Shown: positions 26,020-34,624 of the stretch, one piece after another
Position numbering within the stretch: the first letter of the stretch is position 1
Layout: each line of letters opens with the position of its first letter
NCBI GenBank assembly: GCA_046349875.1
Contig: JAXMBN010000046.1
Coordinates: 1-39,989 of the forward strand
Origin: JAXMBN01 sp046349875
Lineage (GTDB): Bacteria > Planctomycetota > Planctomycetia > Pirellulales > Pirellulaceae
Length of the DNA: 39,989 bases
Direction: 5' to 3'
Translations under genes and position numbers: made by a program
Notes under the pieces: generated by a model
Told to the model about the DNA's origin: nothing
Databases searched by the model: none
What the model saw: only the letters and a program-made list of their open reading frames with translations

Positions 26020-27138
26020 ATGACTTCCTCCGATAAACTCAAAGAAGCGTCTTTCTTTCAAGCCCTTGCCACTGAGCAACTCGAAGATGTTCGCTCGATG
26101 GTTCTCGAACAACCTTCCTTGCTCGACGCCTTCGATGATCGGCAGTTCGGTGCGACACCACTGACCATGGCTTGCTTTGCCAATCGACGCAACGTGGTCG
26201 AATTGTTGCTGGATCTTGGGGCCGATCCCAACCGTCGAAGCCGCTGGAAGATGGGCCCCTGGAGTCCTCTCCATTGCGCACTGTTTCGCTGCGATCAGTC
26301 GTTAGCACAATATTTGTTACAACGAGGAGCTGAACTCGATGTGCATACGGCGGCAGGACTTGGATTGTTGCCCGAACTTCAAGAACTTCTCGATGCGCAG
26401 CCGGAACGCGTTCATGAACGAGGTGGCGATGGGTGTTTTCCACTTCATTTTGCGGCATCCACCGAGGTAGCCGATGTACTGCTCGCGCGAGGTGCACCAA
26501 TCGATGGGCGATGCATCGATCACTTTAACGCGCCTGCTCAATACCTTTGTCTCAAACGTCCCGAAGTTGCCATTCATCTCTTTGACAAAGGAGCAAGCAT
26601 CGATCTGTTTTCTGCCATTCTTGCGGGAAGTGAAAAGTACATCGCCCAAGCGCTAGACAAGACACCCGATTGGCAAACGGCTCGGATCGACCAATCGTTC
26701 TTTCCACCCAGTGCCGAGCATGATGTGCACAACATTCTCACATTCGTAGTGGGTTATCGAGCCACTCCATTGCATACAGCCACGATCGCCAATCGTGGAA
26801 ATATCATTCAATTGTTGATCGATCGAGGTGCATCGCCTCACCTTCGCGGTGGTTACGATGATGCGACTCCATTGCACCTTGCGGCCTGGAATGATCTCCT
26901 GGAAGCAGCGCAAGCCCTGTGCGAGCATGGAGCGGATCTCAATGTGAGGTCGGGCAAGATCCACAATAACTCGCCTGCGGCTGGGCCATCGTCGGCGGAT
27001 CGCTCGGCGTCTTCCAGTATCTCATGGAAAAGGGAGCCGAGCGATTGCCTTGGTTCATCGATGATGCTCGCGATGCCCGCCAGGGCCGTTTCGATTCGGT
27101 TAAGAAAGTGCCAATCGAAACGCGCTCCCAAATATTGA
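26020..27138 (+). CDS. Ankyrin-repeat protein (C-terminus frameshifted)
   Basis: Uninterrupted for about 320 codons with ankyrin repeats: ATPLTMACFANRRNVVELLLDLGADPN (about 44-70), a second set with WSPLHCALFRCDQSLAQYLLQRGAELD, and later ATPLHTATIANRGNIIQLLIDRGASPH and ATPLHLAAWNDLLEAAQALCEHGADLN. Such repeats mediate protein contacts; the partner is unknown. After about 26955 the frame turns into low-quality sequence and stops at 27138, whereas the next frame continues the repeat fold as GWAIVGGSLGVFQYLMEKGAERL and ends at 27164. A single-base loss near 26980 is likely, and the true end is then 27164, one base before the stop of the convergent DUF1559 gene. It lies 15 bp downstream of the AlkD-like gene, so probably the same transcript. 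Confidence 0.85.
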   Translation: MTSSDKLKEASFFQALATEQLEDVRSMVLEQPSLLDAFDDRQFGATPLTMACFANRRNVVELLLDLGADPNRRSRWKMGPWSPLHCALFRCDQSLAQYLLQRGAELDVHTAAGLGLLPELQELLDAQPERVHERGGDGCFPLHFAASTEVADVLLARGAPIDGRCIDHFNAPAQYLCLKRPEVAIHLFDKGASIDLFSAILAGSEKYIAQALDKTPDWQTARIDQSFFPPSAEHDVHNILTFVVGYRATPLHTATIANRGNIIQLLIDRGASPHLRGGYDDATPLHLAAWNDLLEAAQALCEHGADLNVRSGKIHNNSPAAGPSSADRSASSSISWKREPSDCLGSSMMLAMPARAVSIRLRKCQSKRAPKY

Positions 27139-27165
27139 GACTTCTGACCGAAGTCAGTAGCTGAC

Positions 27166-28263
27166 TCAATCCGCTTGGATGACTTCGCCGCCATTGCGTG
27201 TACCAAGCGCTCGCCAAGCGTCGAGAGCGATGTTATCCGATTTGAACTGAACGCTTCCATCGCATAAGGCGACTTGAACTCCAGCCGTATGATTGCTGCG
27301 CGCTGCGAAGACACCATAGCCACACGTTCCCATATCTGGGACGTTGCTATTCGGCTGATGGTAATGGTTATAGGCCGTGTAGTATTCGCGTCCGTGGATC
27401 CAACCTGCACCGCGCTGCCCCGCCCAACCTCGGCTGATCGCTACCGTTGGAACCTCGAATTGCGCGGGATCATACGGCGTCATGTATCCATTGGACAAGC
27501 CCGCCGATACAGGCGGTACCGTTGAAGAACGCCAACTACACGCCACGTTAATGTATGTGCGACGTCGATCGCGAATGGACATGGGTGCCGAAACGGTTTG
27601 CGATGGTAAACCTCGAAGTGATTCTGAAAAGGCCGCAGTATTGCTCAGCCCATCAGTAACTTCCGCAAAACGAGTCCGTGAGTTCGTCCAAACAATTCCG
27701 TCCGTAGGCAGACGAGTATCATAGAGCGTTCCCACAGCTGTACCCGTGTTGATGTGATAGTTGTTACCTGAATACTGCTCCACCGGACCATTGCCACTGA
27801 GTGTCTTGACGTCGTATAGATCCGGCCCATCATCGCTTGGGCAGCGAAAGGTTGGCACAACCGTCTTGGCAGGTCCAACAAAGGCAGGCGTCAACGTTCC
27901 TGGACAGCATCCAACTTGCATCGGTTTGGCAAAGTCGATCAGATTTTGGAGATTGGCTTGTTCTAAGAACGGAAGCAATTGAGCGAGTACCGAAAAGTTC
28001 CCGCTATTGTTTTGATTGAAAGAATAGTACGACGGAATCTTGCGAAAGGTCGACTCATAGTTGTGCATGGCCAGCGCTAGTTGCTTAAGGTGGTTAGAGC
28101 ACTGCATGCGGCGAGCTGCTTCGCGAGCGTGCTGGACGGCTGGCAAAAGCAAGCCCACCAAAACTCCGATGATGGAGATCACCACCAATAGCTCTACCAA
28201 GGTGAAGGCCTTGCGTCGGTAAAAGAAAACTCTTCGAAATGCGAAAGATCGATGCAACATCAA
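27166..28263 (-). CDS. DUF1559 prepilin-like protein (intact)
   Basis: 365 residues, intact, unlike its relative at 6472. It has a basic leader followed by A-F-T-L-V-E-L-L-V-V-I-S-I-I-G (class III prepilin cleavage motif), then LLPAVQHAREAARRMQCSNHLKQLALA, which is the DUF1559 signature. The domain closes with FAEVTDGLSNTAAFSES, FAARSNHTAGVQVALCDGSVQF and a short C-terminal tail. These proteins are numerous in planctomycetes; they are thought to be pseudopilin-like surface proteins, but their role is not settled. A second ATG, one codon later, is equally possible as start. The stop is immediately adjacent to the convergent ankyrin gene's end. The upstream region carries the inverted-repeat element at 28317-28407. 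Confidence 0.93.
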   Translation of the reverse strand: MMLHRSFAFRRVFFYRRKAFTLVELLVVISIIGVLVGLLLPAVQHAREAARRMQCSNHLKQLALAMHNYESTFRKIPSYYSFNQNNSGNFSVLAQLLPFLEQANLQNLIDFAKPMQVGCCPGTLTPAFVGPAKTVVPTFRCPSDDGPDLYDVKTLSGNGPVEQYSGNNYHINTGTAVGTLYDTRLPTDGIVWTNSRTRFAEVTDGLSNTAAFSESLRGLPSQTVSAPMSIRDRRRTYINVACSWRSSTVPPVSAGLSNGYMTPYDPAQFEVPTVAISRGWAGQRGAGWIHGREYYTAYNHYHQPNSNVPDMGTCGYGVFAARSNHTAGVQVALCDGSVQFKSDNIALDAWRALGTRNGGEVIQAD

Positions 28264-28316
28264 TAAGGTCTCGTTCGGTTCATGTTCTTGGAATCAGAAA
28301 CGAACCGAGAGCCGTG

Positions 28317-28407
28317 CACAGATCCACAACGACACGCTTGATGCGAACTCTTCACGCCGTGTGGAGAGCGAGCTTCGCTCGCGCAAGCGTGTCGTTGCAG
28401 ATCTGTG
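28317..28407. repeat. 91-bp inverted-repeat element
   Basis: Arms CACAGATCCACAACGACACG (continuing CTT; 28317-28339) and its inverted partner (28385-28407) match at 21 of 23 positions, with a 45-base loop containing GAGCGAGCTTCGCTC, which folds on itself. The element lies 54 bases before the DUF1559 start. It looks like a small palindromic mobile element (MITE- or REPIN-like) unrelated in sequence to the two repeat families elsewhere in the window. No other copy is seen here. Confidence 0.75.
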
Positions 28408-28557
28408 ATCGCCAGAGGATGGCTCTCGATCACGATGCAAAGAGTGAACGCAGCATCACCAACAAAAACATACTCAGGCTGCAATGCTCTGTGCCGATCA
28501 TCAACGAACATGTCGAAGATGGATACACACGAATGCGAACGAAATCCTAAGCAGGCA

Positions 28558-29199
28558 TTAGGTGATGAGCGAACCCCGAGACATACGCCGCGGAGGTGGC
28601 GTATCCGGTTCGCGATCTTCTCCGAAGCTACGGAGATCCAAGAGAATGAGTGGATCGAAGGCGATGAGCCATTCGATGTTGGTCGCCGAGTACGATGGTA
28701 CGACGGCCCAGGGGATCGATGTGAAGGGACCACTTTGGCTACGACAACGCAACGCAAGTATCCATCGCACTCGCGTCACTTTGCGTTGAAGCTTGACTGA
28801 CGAGACACTGTTCAAACCCGTTTTCTTCTGTGTGGAGCTCAAATCGATTTGAAGTGGACTTTCTCGACGGCAGGAAGCGTCTTCCAATCCACGACTTTCC
28901 ACCAATGCCCGCAGTTCTTCGAGCGTACATGGGTCTTGTTTGTTTTCAAACGAATCCTCAAGCACCGCATAACTCGGTGGTTCCACTTGATTCCTTACCG
29001 CCCACTGAGAACGCTCCCGTGGTGTATGGCAGCAGCAGTCCGTCCAGCACTGGCGAGCCGTTTTGCATCCGCAAACGTTTCCTTGGCAAGGGAAGGGGAC
29101 GCTATCAGAAACCCCAGCAATAGAGAAAATCCCTACAGGTAAAGGGACAATGGAGGCGCAGAAAAGCAGGACCATTGCAAATGCAATCGTCTCTTTCAT
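28558..29199 (-). CDS. Cys-rich secreted protein, planctomycete-specific type
   Basis: 213 residues from the ATG at 29199; the open frame extends to a TTG at 29232. The N-terminus (KETIAFAMVLLFCASIVPL) is a signal peptide or single helix. It is followed by a compact Cys cluster, PFPCQGNVCGCKTARQCWTD then CCCHTPRE, seven Cys within about 25 residues. The PCxxxxCGCxxAxxCWxxCCC pattern is one I recognise from short planctomycete secreted proteins, sometimes near metal-resistance genes, but its function is not established; metal binding or disulfide bonding is plausible. The C-terminal half is basic and of low complexity. Confidence 0.6.
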   Translation of the reverse strand: MKETIAFAMVLLFCASIVPLPVGIFSIAGVSDSVPFPCQGNVCGCKTARQCWTDCCCHTPRERSQWAVRNQVEPPSYAVLEDSFENKQDPCTLEELRALVESRGLEDASCRRESPLQIDLSSTQKKTGLNSVSSVKLQRKVTRVRWILALRCRSQSGPFTSIPWAVVPSYSATNIEWLIAFDPLILLDLRSFGEDREPDTPPPRRMSRGSLIT

Positions 29200-29460
29200 C
29201 GCAAGTTTTCGAATTGTGCTTTGCCGGTTCAACAGATCGTACCTTCCAGCGAATTGGTGATCGCTGCTTATTCGACCGGCTCGCTCTCCACAAAATCAAT
29301 GTACCAAGTTCGACGATCCCTGCAATGCGATCAGCGTAAGACGGCAATATGCCACATCTACACGATAAGAGATGCTCTTCAAGGGAATCTTGGAATCGTA
29401 CAAAGCAGATGGCGTTTATACGTTGAGCTATGTTTGATTGAGCGATGATGGAACGAAAGA

Positions 29461-29763
29461 TCAAATCATCACTTCCATGGTCGAATCTGTGTCCGAAGTC
29501 TTCTTGTGCGAAGCGACTTCAAGCAACACTTGCCGAACGGCATTTTCCATCTCGCTCGAATGGTTCAAACAGGTCCCCAAGACACGATAACATTTGGGGC
29601 AAACATGTGCGATCGATGGGATGATCTTCTTTCCAAAAAACGAATCGAACTCTTGAGACAGCGGAGTAATCTCCATGCTGCAATGGGGGCAAATCATCAT
29701 GGGAAGGTCAGTGTTATCGGGGTCTAGCCGGGGGCGAAGAAATGATGCTAACGATTCACCCAT
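29461..29763 (-). CDS. Small zinc-ribbon-like protein
   Basis: 100 residues with two CxxC pairs, C-P-H-C at about 25-28 (MMICPHCSMEITPL) and C-P-K-C at about 55-58 (AHVCPKCYRVLGTC), the spacing expected of a zinc ribbon. A short tail is Asp/Ser/Thr-rich. It could bind nucleic acid or be part of a larger complex, but no family can be named. It stands alone between the Cys-rich protein and a 311-base region without genes. Confidence 0.6.
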   Translation of the reverse strand: MGESLASFLRPRLDPDNTDLPMMICPHCSMEITPLSQEFDSFFGKKIIPSIAHVCPKCYRVLGTCLNHSSEMENAVRQVLLEVASHKKTSDTDSTMEVMI

Positions 29764-30074
29764 ACCAATTCAATTCCGGCATCTCGTTTTGCAATGACTG
29801 ATCCGAATGCCATTCCTTCCTTCACTTTAGGATGCATCGTTTTTCACAAACACAGAGGGAGCTTATCCGCTACTAAACACACCCCAAGGGAAACATTCGG
29901 CGCATCAACAGATTCAAGTCGGACAAACAATGAAAACAGCACCCCGAAATGAGCGATGATAAAAATCTCAGAAATCTAGTTCCAACAATGGTTGTTGCAA
30001 CGACAAGTCACTCGTGCTTTCCATAGAGTTCGCGTCAAACCATCGATGAAGCCAATCGTCGATGCTTCCCCACA
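29764..30074. other. Intergenic stretch without recognisable features
   Basis: No convincing gene, repeat or RNA is seen on either strand. It is A-rich and has a short self-complementary spot around CAACAATGGTTGTTG (about 29984-29999), too small to call a structure. Confidence 0.5.
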
Positions 30075-31021
30075 TCATGGAAACATGTAGCGCAGAAAAT
30101 TGCGGAAGGGCTGGCCTGGAACATAGGCCGTTGGCTGACCAATGATGCCGCGTCCGATCTGAGCGTTATAGTTTTCCTGCCCCAACGTAAACAGAGGTCG
30201 CCATCCAGCATTGTCGGACGAGTATAGCCCCGGGGCCAGGTTGGGTGTCACCGTTGGTGGAACATAGGTATACGGTGAGCCACCTGGAGGTGGTGCCGAT
30301 GGAAAGACCGATGGGCCACCACAGACCGGATACGATTGCATGTAGTTGGCCGGATGCACCATATCGTAGGCATCGAATTGGCAAGGAGGTTCCGTCACAA
30401 ACGGCGTCCCATTCACCACCCGCGGATTGTAACGAGGAAGATTGCTGGGATTGGTTGGTGTCGAGAAGCCGCCTTGCGGCATGACCGTTGAGTTGATTCC
30501 CGATGTTCCGAATTGTTGCGAAGGCATCGCCCCTTGATTGTTCGGAAGGATCGATGAACCACCTGGCACAGGCCCTGGTGGTATGAAGGTTCCCTGATTG
30601 TTCGTCATGGGATTGGGAGACACCATATTACCCGGTCCAAAACTTGGGCTCTGATACCGAACCTTCGGAGTACTCGTTTCCTCGAGTGAACGCATTGCGG
30701 ATCCCGATGGATCGCGCATGGGCAGCGTAGGTCGTTCGAAACTTTCGTCGCGCAATGCGGGATCGGCTTGCAGACTTGGGCGAACCATGGCTTCGCGGTC
30801 ATCTTGCCCCGCGCGTACCGGTGCGCGCTTCCAACCTTCTGCGAACATTGGATGTGAAGGGGCCGATCGAGACATTCCCGAAGTAACGTTGGTTGGTTGT
30901 GAATCAGGATTGGCTTGTACAATGCGAACAGGTCCCAATGATCCCAAGACACGTCGTGGAGTCGAAGGGTTGGCAGCTTTGGAACCTTGTTGTGAAGGGG
31001 CCTGCTCCCAAGGCTCGGGCT
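30075..31021 (-). CDS. Pro/Gln/Asn-rich hypothetical protein (N-terminus unclear)
   Basis: The frame is open to about 31021 on the minus strand with no ATG; the first marked start, a TTG at 30947, gives 290 residues. It reads EQAPSQQGSKAANPSTPRRV upstream of that TTG, which is protein-like, so the real start lies further up beyond a break (coding-like pieces such as NPSGTMATRTQEPRGLA at about 31020-31070 and a Ser/Asn-rich piece to about 31330 lie in other frames). The middle is low-complexity, Gly/Pro/Asn/Gln-rich. The C-terminus has CQFDAYDMVHPANYMQSYPV and ends in a Phe/Tyr-rich block. This composition is typical of secreted or cell-surface planctomycete proteins. Function unknown. Confidence 0.55.
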
Positions 31022-31526
31022 AAGCCGCGAGGTTCTTGAGTGCGTGTTGCCATCGTACCGCTTGGGTTAAGGGAAGCGGGCGTTTCCTTGTGAGTTCCAT
31101 GTGGAAGCCTGCATTGTTTGCGAATTCGAATCTGCGAAGTTGTTCGAACCTCGCGGACTATGTTCATTGGTGGATTGTGTTGCCGCCAAGGACCAGGCTG
31201 CATCATCGCTGGTAAACTTGCATTTCCTCGATCGTTCCCGTGGCAGATTCGTCGAATCGATGCCACTCGTGGCGCCAAGAGCGATACACCTAACGCGCTC
31301 CGCTGGTTGGCATGGCAGAGGGTAAGGCAAATGATGGAGAAGGGCTGAAGCTAGGCGAAACTAGAAGATTGGGGCCCTCAGGGGTGCAAACGATCTAGCC
31401 TTGCGGCATCAGGTGCATTGTCGGTTAGTCGCAAAGGATTGGAGGAGTCGAGGGGGCAGCAGAGGAGATACTGCACCCATGAAACCCAGCGCGCTCGTCT
31501 CAGGGTCAACTGCGGAGAAGTATCGT
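31022..31526. other. Region with broken coding-like fragments
   Basis: On the minus strand, short protein-like pieces (about 31067-31330 and 31020-31090) look like the displaced N-terminus of the Pro/Gln-rich protein. The rest (31331-31526) also carries open but unrecognised frames overlapping the next small gene's 3' side. I cannot assign a complete gene here. Confidence 0.35.
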
Positions 31527-31700
31527 TCAAACGAACAGAGCGTCTCCACTTCCACTTGGAGAACTGGTCTCCTTCGAGGTAGGAGACTCCGCATTTCCGG
31601 GCTGCAATGTACTCTTGCGCGTCGACTTGAAGGAATCCTCCGCCGCTGCAAACGAAGCGATCGACGCCACGCAGATCAGCATCCAAAACTTCATTTTCAT
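31527..31700 (-). CDS. Small secreted peptide (57 residues)
   Basis: The ATG at 31700 is preceded by GGAG (8 bases) in TGGAGATCGGTTATG. The product starts MKMKFWMLICVASIASFAAA, a typical signal peptide with an A-x-A-like cleavage site, followed by a short Ser/Lys/Pro/Thr-rich tail ending LFV. The tail may be cut short: other frames downstream look coding-like (ERYFSAVDPETSALGFMGAV), so a frameshift near 31530 is possible and the true protein may be longer, to about 31409. Function unknown. Confidence 0.5.
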   Translation of the reverse strand: MKMKFWMLICVASIASFAAAEDSFKSTRKSTLQPGNAESPTSKETSSPSGSGDALFV

Positions 31701-32011
31701 AACCGATCTCCACGGCTGCATTAGAAGACCTCTTCGCAGTCTGACTCTTGCGAAACAGAAGTTCCTGGCGGCCTTCAGAGTAATTACGAAAAACGAGTGA
31801 ATCGGTGCAAGATCATTTTGTCGAGCCCTCGCCATCAATGCTATCAAACGCAGGACCGGCATCGAAACGCCAGCGAAACGCGATTCTCTTGAGAAACCCG
31901 GTTGAAGATTTTGGTGTTTGAATGAAATCGTCGGCTTGGTAGACTCCTGCCGACATTGGGGAGGTCCAACGAGGACCTTCTGGCATAACGCGTTCAACCA
32001 AGGATGGTTGC
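31701..32011. other. Divergent intergenic region
   Basis: This lies between the small secreted gene (-) and the permease gene (+). A minus-strand frame of about 57 codons (31813-31986; MPEGPRWTSPMSAGVYQADD) has no recognisable relative and overlaps the region where promoters would be expected, so it is not called. Confidence 0.3.
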
Positions 32012-32548
32012 ATGTACAAATTCTGCTTTGCTGGCGATACCTGCGGACGCGGTGGATCGCATTGGCTTCGATCGTTTCCGTCACGTTGGGTGTCGCGACG
32101 CTCATCGTAGTAATAGCGTCATGGATGGCTTCACCACGGAGATGCATGACCGCATCCACGGTATCATGAGTGACGTCGTCGTACGATCCGCATGCAACGC
32201 ACGGTATCACCGAACCCGATCGATACCGCGACGAAATACAGCATCGACTTGAAATCGACTCGAAGGGATCACCACGGTTGTAGCGGTCCTGCGATGTTGA
32301 CTTATACATTCCGCGGTCAAAACGCAAACGCAACCAGATCAACCTCATTGGAATTGATACCGATACCTATGCATCGGTAAGTCACTTTCGACAATATCTA
32401 TTGCACCCAAAGAATCGAGAGAAGCTCGAGTTCCTCCTTCGCGATAGTGGCTATGCCCCCGAACGGCCTCAACTTCGCGATGCTGGATGGGGCTATCGCA
32501 AGACGCGAGCCAAAGAGCTGAAGCACAAGCTCGCTATGAAGAAGGCGA
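32012..32548 (+). pseudogene. N-terminal part of the LolC/E-like permease (broken frames)
   Basis: The ATG at 32012 follows AAGGA (7 bases upstream) and starts MYKFC; then the family sequence continues in other frames: LLCWRYLRTRWIALASIVSV and TLGVATLIVV (about 32025-32110), NSVMDGFTTEMHDRIHGIMS (about 32115-32175), HGITEPDRYRDEIQHRLE (about 32205-32255), PAMLTYTFRGQN (about 32290), INLIGIDTDTYASVSHFRQY (about 32338-32400) and LLHPKNREKLEFLLRDSGYA after 32400. MYK, one helix and then an extracytoplasmic domain are the normal start of LolC/E-type permeases. Several single-base shifts in about 540 bp break it. The intact remainder is the next entry. Confidence 0.65.
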
Positions 32549-33721
32549 TTGCGAGAAACAAGCAACTGCAACAACAAATCGCGTCGATTCCAGCCATGGG
32601 CACTACATCGGAACCCATCGCAACGACCGTCGACTTCACCCAAACAACCTTCCATCCAGCACGCAGAAGCACCACAGGATGCTACACCGACAACACCCTT
32701 GCTTCCCCTGACACCAGGCGATGTAGCAGGAACCACACCCATGGTGGTGCCCACGGAACCTCAAACAGCGCCTACACTTGGAGCCATGCCATCGATCCAA
32801 CCAACGTCGGATTCGGTAGGCTCATTTCATTTCAATCCGGCGGTGGATGTGCATACCGGCATCGTGTTGGGCATCGGCACCGGAAGCATTCGCAATCGCA
32901 ACCTGGATGGTAAGGTCGAAGACTTCTTCTTTATTCGACCAGGTGATGATGTCTCGGTTACCTTTCCCAACGCTGGCACACCGCCTCGCGCTGTCGACAC
33001 AATGTTTACCGTCGTCGACTTCTACGAGAGCAAGATGAGTGAATACGATTCGACCTTTTGCTTCGTACCGTTGGCCTCCTTGCAAAAACTGCGAGGCATG
33101 ATCGACCCAGCGTCGGGTGTTGGCGCGGTAACATCCTTCCAGATCAAACTCAAACCAGGCGTCAGCATCGAACAGGCTCGCGATGATCTCCGTGAGGCCT
33201 TTCCACCGAGCGTTGAAATGGTGATGGTCGAAAGCTGGAAAGACTCCCAGGGGCCGTTACTAGCTGCCGTACAACTCGAAACGACGTTGCTCAACATCCT
33301 TCTGTTCATGATCATCGCCGTAGCGGGATTTGGAATCTTGGCAACCTTCTTCATGATCGTGGTCGAGAAAACACGAGACATCGGGGTCCTCAAATCGCTT
33401 GGGGCTTCGGGCAAAGGCATTGCCACGATCTTCCTTGGCTATGGAACCTTGCTTGGAGCAGTCGGATCAGGTGTAGGAGCCATCCTCGGCTTGCTTTTTG
33501 TTTGGAACATCAACTCGATCGCCAAACTGGTGGAGGTGATTACAGGCCGCGAGGTTTTCGATCCAACGGTCTACTATTTCAATACGATCCCAACAGTCAT
33601 TCATCCCTTGATGGTCGTTTGGGTTGTGATCGGTGCGATGACCATTGCCATTCTTGCCAGTGTGTTGCCGTCGATTCGAGCAGCTCGGATGCATCCTGTG
33701 GAGGCTTTGCGTTATGAATAA
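32549..33721 (+). CDS. LolC/E-like ABC permease, FtsX-type C-terminal part
   Basis: The frame is open for 390 codons, but the first 30-40 residues are in the wrong frame. Protein-like sequence starts near AEAPQDATPTTPLLPL, after a Pro/Thr-rich linker. The periplasmic part has VDVHTGIVLGIGTGSI, PGDDVSVTFPNAG and DFYESKMSEYDSTFCFVPL. Three C-terminal helices follow (LLNILLFMIIAVAGFGILAT at about 33290, FLGYGTLLGAVGSGVGAILG at about 33430 and MVVWVVIGAMTIAILASVLP at about 33610), plus the FtsX-domain motif EKTRDIGVLKSLGAS and the end SIRAARMHPVEALRYE. These permeases sit with a LolD-type ATPase and move lipoproteins or similar cargo from the inner membrane. The stop overlaps the ATPase start by 8 bases (ATGAATAA). 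Its first section is the preceding entry. Confidence 0.85.
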   Translation: MRETSNCNNKSRRFQPWALHRNPSQRPSTSPKQPSIQHAEAPQDATPTTPLLPLTPGDVAGTTPMVVPTEPQTAPTLGAMPSIQPTSDSVGSFHFNPAVDVHTGIVLGIGTGSIRNRNLDGKVEDFFFIRPGDDVSVTFPNAGTPPRAVDTMFTVVDFYESKMSEYDSTFCFVPLASLQKLRGMIDPASGVGAVTSFQIKLKPGVSIEQARDDLREAFPPSVEMVMVESWKDSQGPLLAAVQLETTLLNILLFMIIAVAGFGILATFFMIVVEKTRDIGVLKSLGASGKGIATIFLGYGTLLGAVGSGVGAILGLLFVWNINSIAKLVEVITGREVFDPTVYYFNTIPTVIHPLMVVWVVIGAMTIAILASVLPSIRAARMHPVEALRYE

Positions 33722-34523
33722 CTCTTCCCCACGGCAAGTGATCGATGCAGGTTCGATCGAAGGTACCAAAGGCGCTAGCGAACGCATTCGATTGCGTCGA
33801 TTTCCACCCATTGAAGAATCGACCCATCCCGCATTTATCAGCGCGGTTGGATTGGTAAAAAGTTACAACAAATCCAATGTGAGTGTGCCGGTTTTGCGAG
33901 GCGTCGATTTCGCAGCGCAAGAAGGAAAGATCACGGCCATCATTGGGCAGAGTGGCTCGGGAAAGAGCACGCTGCTTCACTTGTTGGGCACGCTCGATCA
34001 ACCCGATGAAGGCGAAGTTCACTTCATGGGTGAACGCATTGATACATTGCCTCGATCGAAGCGAGATCTTTTCCGAAACCAAAAGTTGGGAATGATCTTT
34101 CAGTTCTATCATCTGCTCCCCGAGCTTTCGATGTTAGAAAACGTACTGACGCCTTGCATGATTGGCCAAAGTTTTTGGAGTTACTTCACGCAGCGCAAAG
34201 CGATGCGTGAGCGAGCGGAGCACCTTTTGGAAACGGTAGGCTTGTCGCATCGCATCCACCATCGCCCTCGCGAACTTTCAGGTGGCGAAATGCAACGAGC
34301 CGCGATTGCTCGCGCGCTGATCTCCGATCCGCAAATTTTGTTAGCAGACGAACCCACTGGAAACCTCGACCAAGAAACCGGACGAGGCGTATTGGAAATA
34401 CTTCACCAATTGAATCGGGATAAAGGGCTCACCATCGTCATGGTCACGCATGATGAAAGCATTGCAGCTCAGGCCGATCGATTGGTCCGTTTGGTTCAAG
34501 GCAAAGTTCAAGTCGTCAAATAA
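33714..34523 (+). CDS. LolD-like ABC transporter ATPase
   Basis: 269 residues from the ATG at 33714, inside the permease stop (ATGAATAA), which implies translational coupling. It has a 40-residue N-terminal extension before the domain. Walker A is GQSGSGKST (about 78-86), the Q-loop is FQFYHLLPELSMLENV, the ABC signature LSGGEMQRAAIARAL (about 188-202) and Walker B ILLADEPTGNLD (about 209-220), with H-loop VMVTHDES. This matches the LolD/MacB-like cytoplasmic ATPase that powers the FtsX-type permease next to it. The next gene encodes a lipoprotein. Intact. Confidence 0.93.
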   Translation: MNNSSPRQVIDAGSIEGTKGASERIRLRRFPPIEESTHPAFISAVGLVKSYNKSNVSVPVLRGVDFAAQEGKITAIIGQSGSGKSTLLHLLGTLDQPDEGEVHFMGERIDTLPRSKRDLFRNQKLGMIFQFYHLLPELSMLENVLTPCMIGQSFWSYFTQRKAMRERAEHLLETVGLSHRIHHRPRELSGGEMQRAAIARALISDPQILLADEPTGNLDQETGRGVLEILHQLNRDKGLTIVMVTHDESIAAQADRLVRLVQGKVQVVK

Positions 34524-34624
34524 TCGACCTTGACTCGCCACGAACTCGCTTTCTAACCTTTCGGGGTTCGGTCGGAACACCAAGAAGCACCGAACCAACT
34601 TTTGTATACAAGGATGGATTGAGA

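Noticed and set aside
28558..28789. Plus-strand frame opposite the Cys-rich gene
   Set aside because: It is basic, low-complexity antisense sequence without signal or motif.
29240..29460. Small genes between the Cys-rich and zinc-ribbon genes
   Set aside because: Frames on both strands (75 and 119 codons) lack ribosome sites and recognisable features.
31527..32348. A 273-residue minus-strand protein
   Set aside because: Its first 200 residues are the antisense of the permease start region and a composition without sense; only the last 57 codons, with a signal peptide and ribosome site, look real.
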